Positions 60,101-64,000 of a DNA stretch of 64,000 bases are shown here, piece after piece; the first letter of the stretch is position 1; each line of letters starts with the position of its first letter. This DNA is from Clavelina lepadiformis (lineage: Eukaryota; Chordata; Ascidiacea; Aplousobranchia; Clavelinidae). A program made the position numbers and the translations under genes. The stretch is from positions 13,516,001 to 13,580,000 of the forward strand of contig NC_135240.1 in the NCBI RefSeq assembly GCF_947623445.1, given 5' to 3'. Under the pieces are notes generated by a model that was given only the letters and a program-made list of their open reading frames with translations, was not told the origin of the DNA and ran no database searches.

Positions 60101-63100
60101 TAATGTAACACTTAAAGAACACACTGACCTTTGCAGCCTTACTTGAAACAAATGGCACAAAATGAAAAGCTTCCCTGTTCTTGCTGTATGTGTATCATTA
60201 ACACAACCATGGTAGAGGAATTTCTTATCGGTCGGTGTGGCTAAAACTGCTTTTGCATTGCATGCATATGGACTTATTAAGTGACCCGATTAGCTAAGCA
60301 GGTTCGTGTTAACTCTGGGTGTAATTAAAGTTGTTGTGATTATGCACGGCGATAATGTGATCCATCTCAGCCATCAACCAAGCCACGACTCACTTGTTTC
60401 TTTGATACCACTAACCCACGTGAAGAAAGCGATATAATATTAGTGCTTATGGTACTTATAACAAAGTAGGCTTTTGCAGCTTATTTTCGATTTTAATAAG
60501 CTTCGTTGGTTCGCTCCACATCTGCGGTATTTTAAAGACATTTTTGTCTGACATGCGTTGTGCCAAGCGTTGAGATACTGCACAAAAATATGCAACAATA
60601 AACCCTGCCGTTTCACACCGTAGAGCATTGCAGTTAAAAGGTTATGATCTTTTAATCCACTGACGTTAAAGGCGCTATAGGATTTAGAAAACTCGAATTG
60701 CTTTCTTCGTTCCTCCTAACCTTGCATCAAGACGAGTTTAGAACGATATAAACCTATTTTGCATAATAAGCAGAAACTCTGGTGATCTAATTAAAGTAAT
60801 TTTACCCCAACTAAGTTTCCGGTCAGCCATGGTTTATGTTACTAAATATGTATTTTACACAATATACTCGTAATTCTCCAAATAATATGTCAGAGATAAG
60901 ATGACCCTCCCAAAGTCGAGACTTTATACAAGTCTTAGATGAAAACTTTATGATCAGTTATTCAAACCATTTTAAAATCGAATTATGGTTTTATGTTGTG
61001 TATTGTGCATAAGCAAACGCATTATCTTGAATTAAAGAAAATATGAAGGAAGAAAAAGTGATGACTTTTGTTCAAGGCAGTATAGTTCTATAAGGCAATC
61101 CCCTTTCATCGGCTTTTTGAAAAAATACAATCTTAACCGCAAAAAGTATACAAAACGCCTTTGCCCAATATCTCAACTTCAAAGTGTCCTTGGTAACACC
61201 AGGCTTAAAGGGAATTATATATGAAGTACTTTCAAGGTTATTTCTATACAATTGTAAGCATTTTTCTCTTGATAGTAAATGTTTTTAAGTTACAGGTGGC
61301 GGTTTTGTTTCTTTTGTGACTATTTTTAGCTGTACTTTAGCGGCGGTAAAAATAAAACCGCAGTTTGTTTTATTGTTATAACTTTACAAGGTTTCCATTT
61401 TGCACCGGCTAAATCAAGCGAAAGTTCACACGCGAAGGTTCTCGACTTTTAGAACGAATAATCTCAAGCACAAAGCCAATCCATGCTTGTGTCATCGAGT
61501 GTCAAGAGGGATTTCCACTGCAACGTGAGATCGGAATTCCAGTAATGCAGACTAGATCGCCTTCAGCGATTTCAATTTGATGAGAGTGAAGTCCCACTTT
61601 CTGCATGTACAGGAAATAACCTCCATTTACCCCGCTTTACGTAAAACTGCGTCGCCAGTTATGTGACAATTTTATCCATGTTATAAGTGCACGGCTTTAT
61701 AGGCATGCCTGTGGTGTTAGAGCAGTTAGACCAAACTTGGGTGGATATCAATCCAACCCCGCCGGTGTCGAGTGTTATTTGCATTTGTGCATGAAAGAAA
61801 CCTTTCCAAAGCGAGATTTTCTTACCTATAACGATTCGTCTTTGCCTCTAGTAAATATTTTTATCACTGTTATTGTAAGCCAAGATGCTCACTGACGTAT
61901 ATAAAAATCAGCTGAACATTCCGCATGTTTTAGGTAAGCAGTTGTGGATTTTGATCCAGCTACTGCCAGTGTTTACCGCTTGTATCAGCTTTGACCTTTT
62001 TTTGTACATCTGGGTCTTCTGTCTTGGTAACTTGCAATGTGAAGTGCTTGGGCCATGTACTTCACACAATGAATTATCTGAGAATTTTTATCGAGCCATG
62101 CCTCCGATTTGTCATTTGACATTTACATTTGCCAGAAAGAAGCTGACTGGCAATATTTGTCCTCCTTTAATAGGCTGGGTTTTTCGAGTGGAAATGTTGT
62201 CCCGCATGTATGTACCTGGAAATGAAAGGACCAAACGCGCAAAGTTTTCACTAAATTAGGTCTGGGAAAGTTTCGGTGACGTTTGTTCCCTCGTCCTGCA
62301 ATCCGTACTTTGACATAAGCAAGGCACAGGGCCAGTTATTAGTTGAATTTGGAAGCTACCGCATCCTACAAGAATTGTTTCCTATTGTCATATAAGTGGA
62401 AATGTTTCTCAAGATTCATAGATAACGGGGAACAAGCTTGTGACAAACTTTAGAGAAAGGGACCTTATCTTCCTTCTGTGCTGTAACCTATAGTTTCCCT
62501 TGTTAGCGGCGACATTTCTATTTATGGTTTTGATTGTGCAAATTTCGACCTGAAACTCTCATTTGCTTCACAGAGAAGTTTTCTCACTGTGAACGACACT
62601 TTCGATTAAGCTCGTGGCTGTTATGACGAGATGTTTTGCGAAACAAAGCGATGATTATGGAAGTGTTACAAGTTGCAACGGAAATGATTAATGTACAAAA
62701 CGAATTATTTACTGTACCACGTATTTATTGTTATTAGCGATGAATTTTGCAGTAATTCATACTTCAATTCACCAGGTGTCTAGACATTGTCTGCATGAAA
62801 TGCTATGGTATATCCGCTGAATTGGACAAACATTACGTGTAAGTTAATTGATCTACTTTCGGCAAATCGTGCACCTGGCCCTTCAATCGGTTTCCCTTGT
62901 TTCTATATTTGCCAAGAAATCTGTCATTTTTGATATAGTGAAAACCCTAGAGAGGCATTTCCAGTTATTGGTCAACAGGATAATAGTGTCCAAGTGGTAA
63001 TTGTTATCATTCGCTATTGACCCAACTTTCAAAGTAAAGTAAACAGAGCGATTATAGTAGCACGATACTGCCCGCTTGCTTTTGTTTGTGAATCAATAAC

Positions 63101-64000
63101 AGCCAAAGCCTTTCCGCTACGAACTGGTTGACTCACCATTCCTTTTCCAGCAACCTATTTTTGCTCGTGCCAGCGGCGTCATCCAAACAGCCGGACCCCC
63201 ACGGAGCCGACTTTGATAGCCCAAGCGCGCCTAACATTCTGTGTATTTCAGTCAGTCGTTATTATCCAACACACGCGTTCGACTTACATCTTCAACAAAG
63301 CTTGTTTCGACACGTTTATCCTTCTGTATTGTAGTGTATTATGAGCGAACGATGACCGTTTAAGGTTGTAAACGAGATTGGATAATGACGTAGGAAATAA
63401 ATGCGTTGACTGTTATTGTGTGTTGTTTAACACACCTCCGCATATTCTTCGAAGAACGCGCATGATTACGGTAAGCTTTCGTGTTTTATTTGTTTCTGCA
63501 ATTCGAAATACAAGACGCCGTTTTCTATAATCTTGCATTATTGATTGAAAACAAGATAACTGGCATCTATAGCCGTTAATTGGATGGATTTAAAGCCTTC
63601 TTATTGCTAATGGTCCTACTAGACTGCATGTTTGAAAGACTTAGCAAAAGCTCAGCATTAATTAATCTTCTTTTTCAGCTTTTGTTGCTTTTCGCAGGCT
63701 GGTAATGATGCATATTTTCAAACTTAACGTAATGTATTTTATACAATCTTCGGTGGCAAAAGAAGTTACGCTGCCACCAACCATCAAAAATTACTTTTTT
63801 GCCTTGAATCGCACAAATGTTGTAATATTTGTTTTTCAAAATGTAAACTGAGTAGGTAAGCCACTAATAGCAGGAATTTGAAGCTGTAATTACAACGCAG
63901 TGCCACAGTGGAAAAAGCCTATTAGCCTATATATTTTTTCTATTCTATACTCTGTGAGCTCACGGGGAATTACATCAAAGCATACATATCAAGACCGGCG

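Larger units (their letters stand above)
49047..64000. other. 15-kb gene-poor region
   Basis: No reading frame here has recognisable similarity or a believable exon structure. The longest open frame, 61885-62259 (124 codons), has no family I know. Two hAT-type MITEs lie at 50561-50850 and 53710-54105. The stretch from about 54 kb on looks like unique, non-repetitive DNA; it could be upstream regulatory DNA or a long intron of a gene beyond the window. Confidence 0.5.

Noticed and set aside
61885..62259. 124-codon plus-strand open frame
   Set aside because: The longest in the right-hand region, but with no family similarity or splice evidence; kept only as part of the gene-poor region.
1..64000. 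CRISPR arrays, bacterial operons or phage-like systems
   Set aside because: No regularly spaced repeats, ribosome-binding sites or compact prokaryotic gene layout; all recognisable genes are eukaryotic and spliced or animal-type.

Overview
The window is a stretch of intron-rich, AT-rich animal nuclear DNA. It holds seven protein-coding genes that can be followed to their stop codons, one RNA polymerase III gene (7SL/SRP RNA), and a large load of short non-autonomous transposons. The proteins are all animal-type: an SLC5A8/12-like transporter, an ANKRD53-like ankyrin protein, ARPC2, NEK10, asparagine synthetase, PEX19 and a PHF7-like PHD/RING protein. The compact multi-exon genes, very short 3' ends, and splice acceptors placed just before several start codons (as expected for spliced-leader trans-splicing) suggest an invertebrate deuterostome. 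An ascidian tunicate is my best guess. This is inference; the species cannot be read from the sequence.

Layout. 1-2.65 kb: repeats, including a hAT-type MITE and a 19-G run. 2.68-8.2 kb (minus): SLC5A8/12-like Na+-coupled monocarboxylate transporter, 13 coding exons, with a 712-bp fold-back element in intron 1. 11.16-11.46 kb (minus): full-length 7SL RNA gene with a TATA-like box and a CRE/ATF site upstream. 12.25-13.68 kb (plus): ANKRD53-like gene in one exon. 15.88-16.78 kb (minus): ARPC2, intronless. 17.94-26.67 kb (minus): NEK10, 27 coding exons. 31.41-36.38 kb (minus): asparagine synthetase, 12 coding exons. 41.06-41.93 kb (plus): PEX19, intronless. 44.44-48.92 kb (plus): PHF7-like gene, 8 coding exons. 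49-64 kb: a gene-poor stretch where I could support only two MITEs.

The genes are unrelated housekeeping or tissue-specific loci and do not form a pathway. The striking feature outside the genes is mobile DNA. Seven short elements have hAT-like terminal inverted repeats and an 8-bp direct repeat at their flanks, and each seems to be a different family. There are also a long fold-back element, two copies of a tRNA-derived SINE that share a conserved tail, and three to four copies of a diffuse interspersed repeat. All spliced models below were assembled by eye from GT/AG sites, frame continuity and remembered family sequences. Exon lengths were checked for frame consistency.
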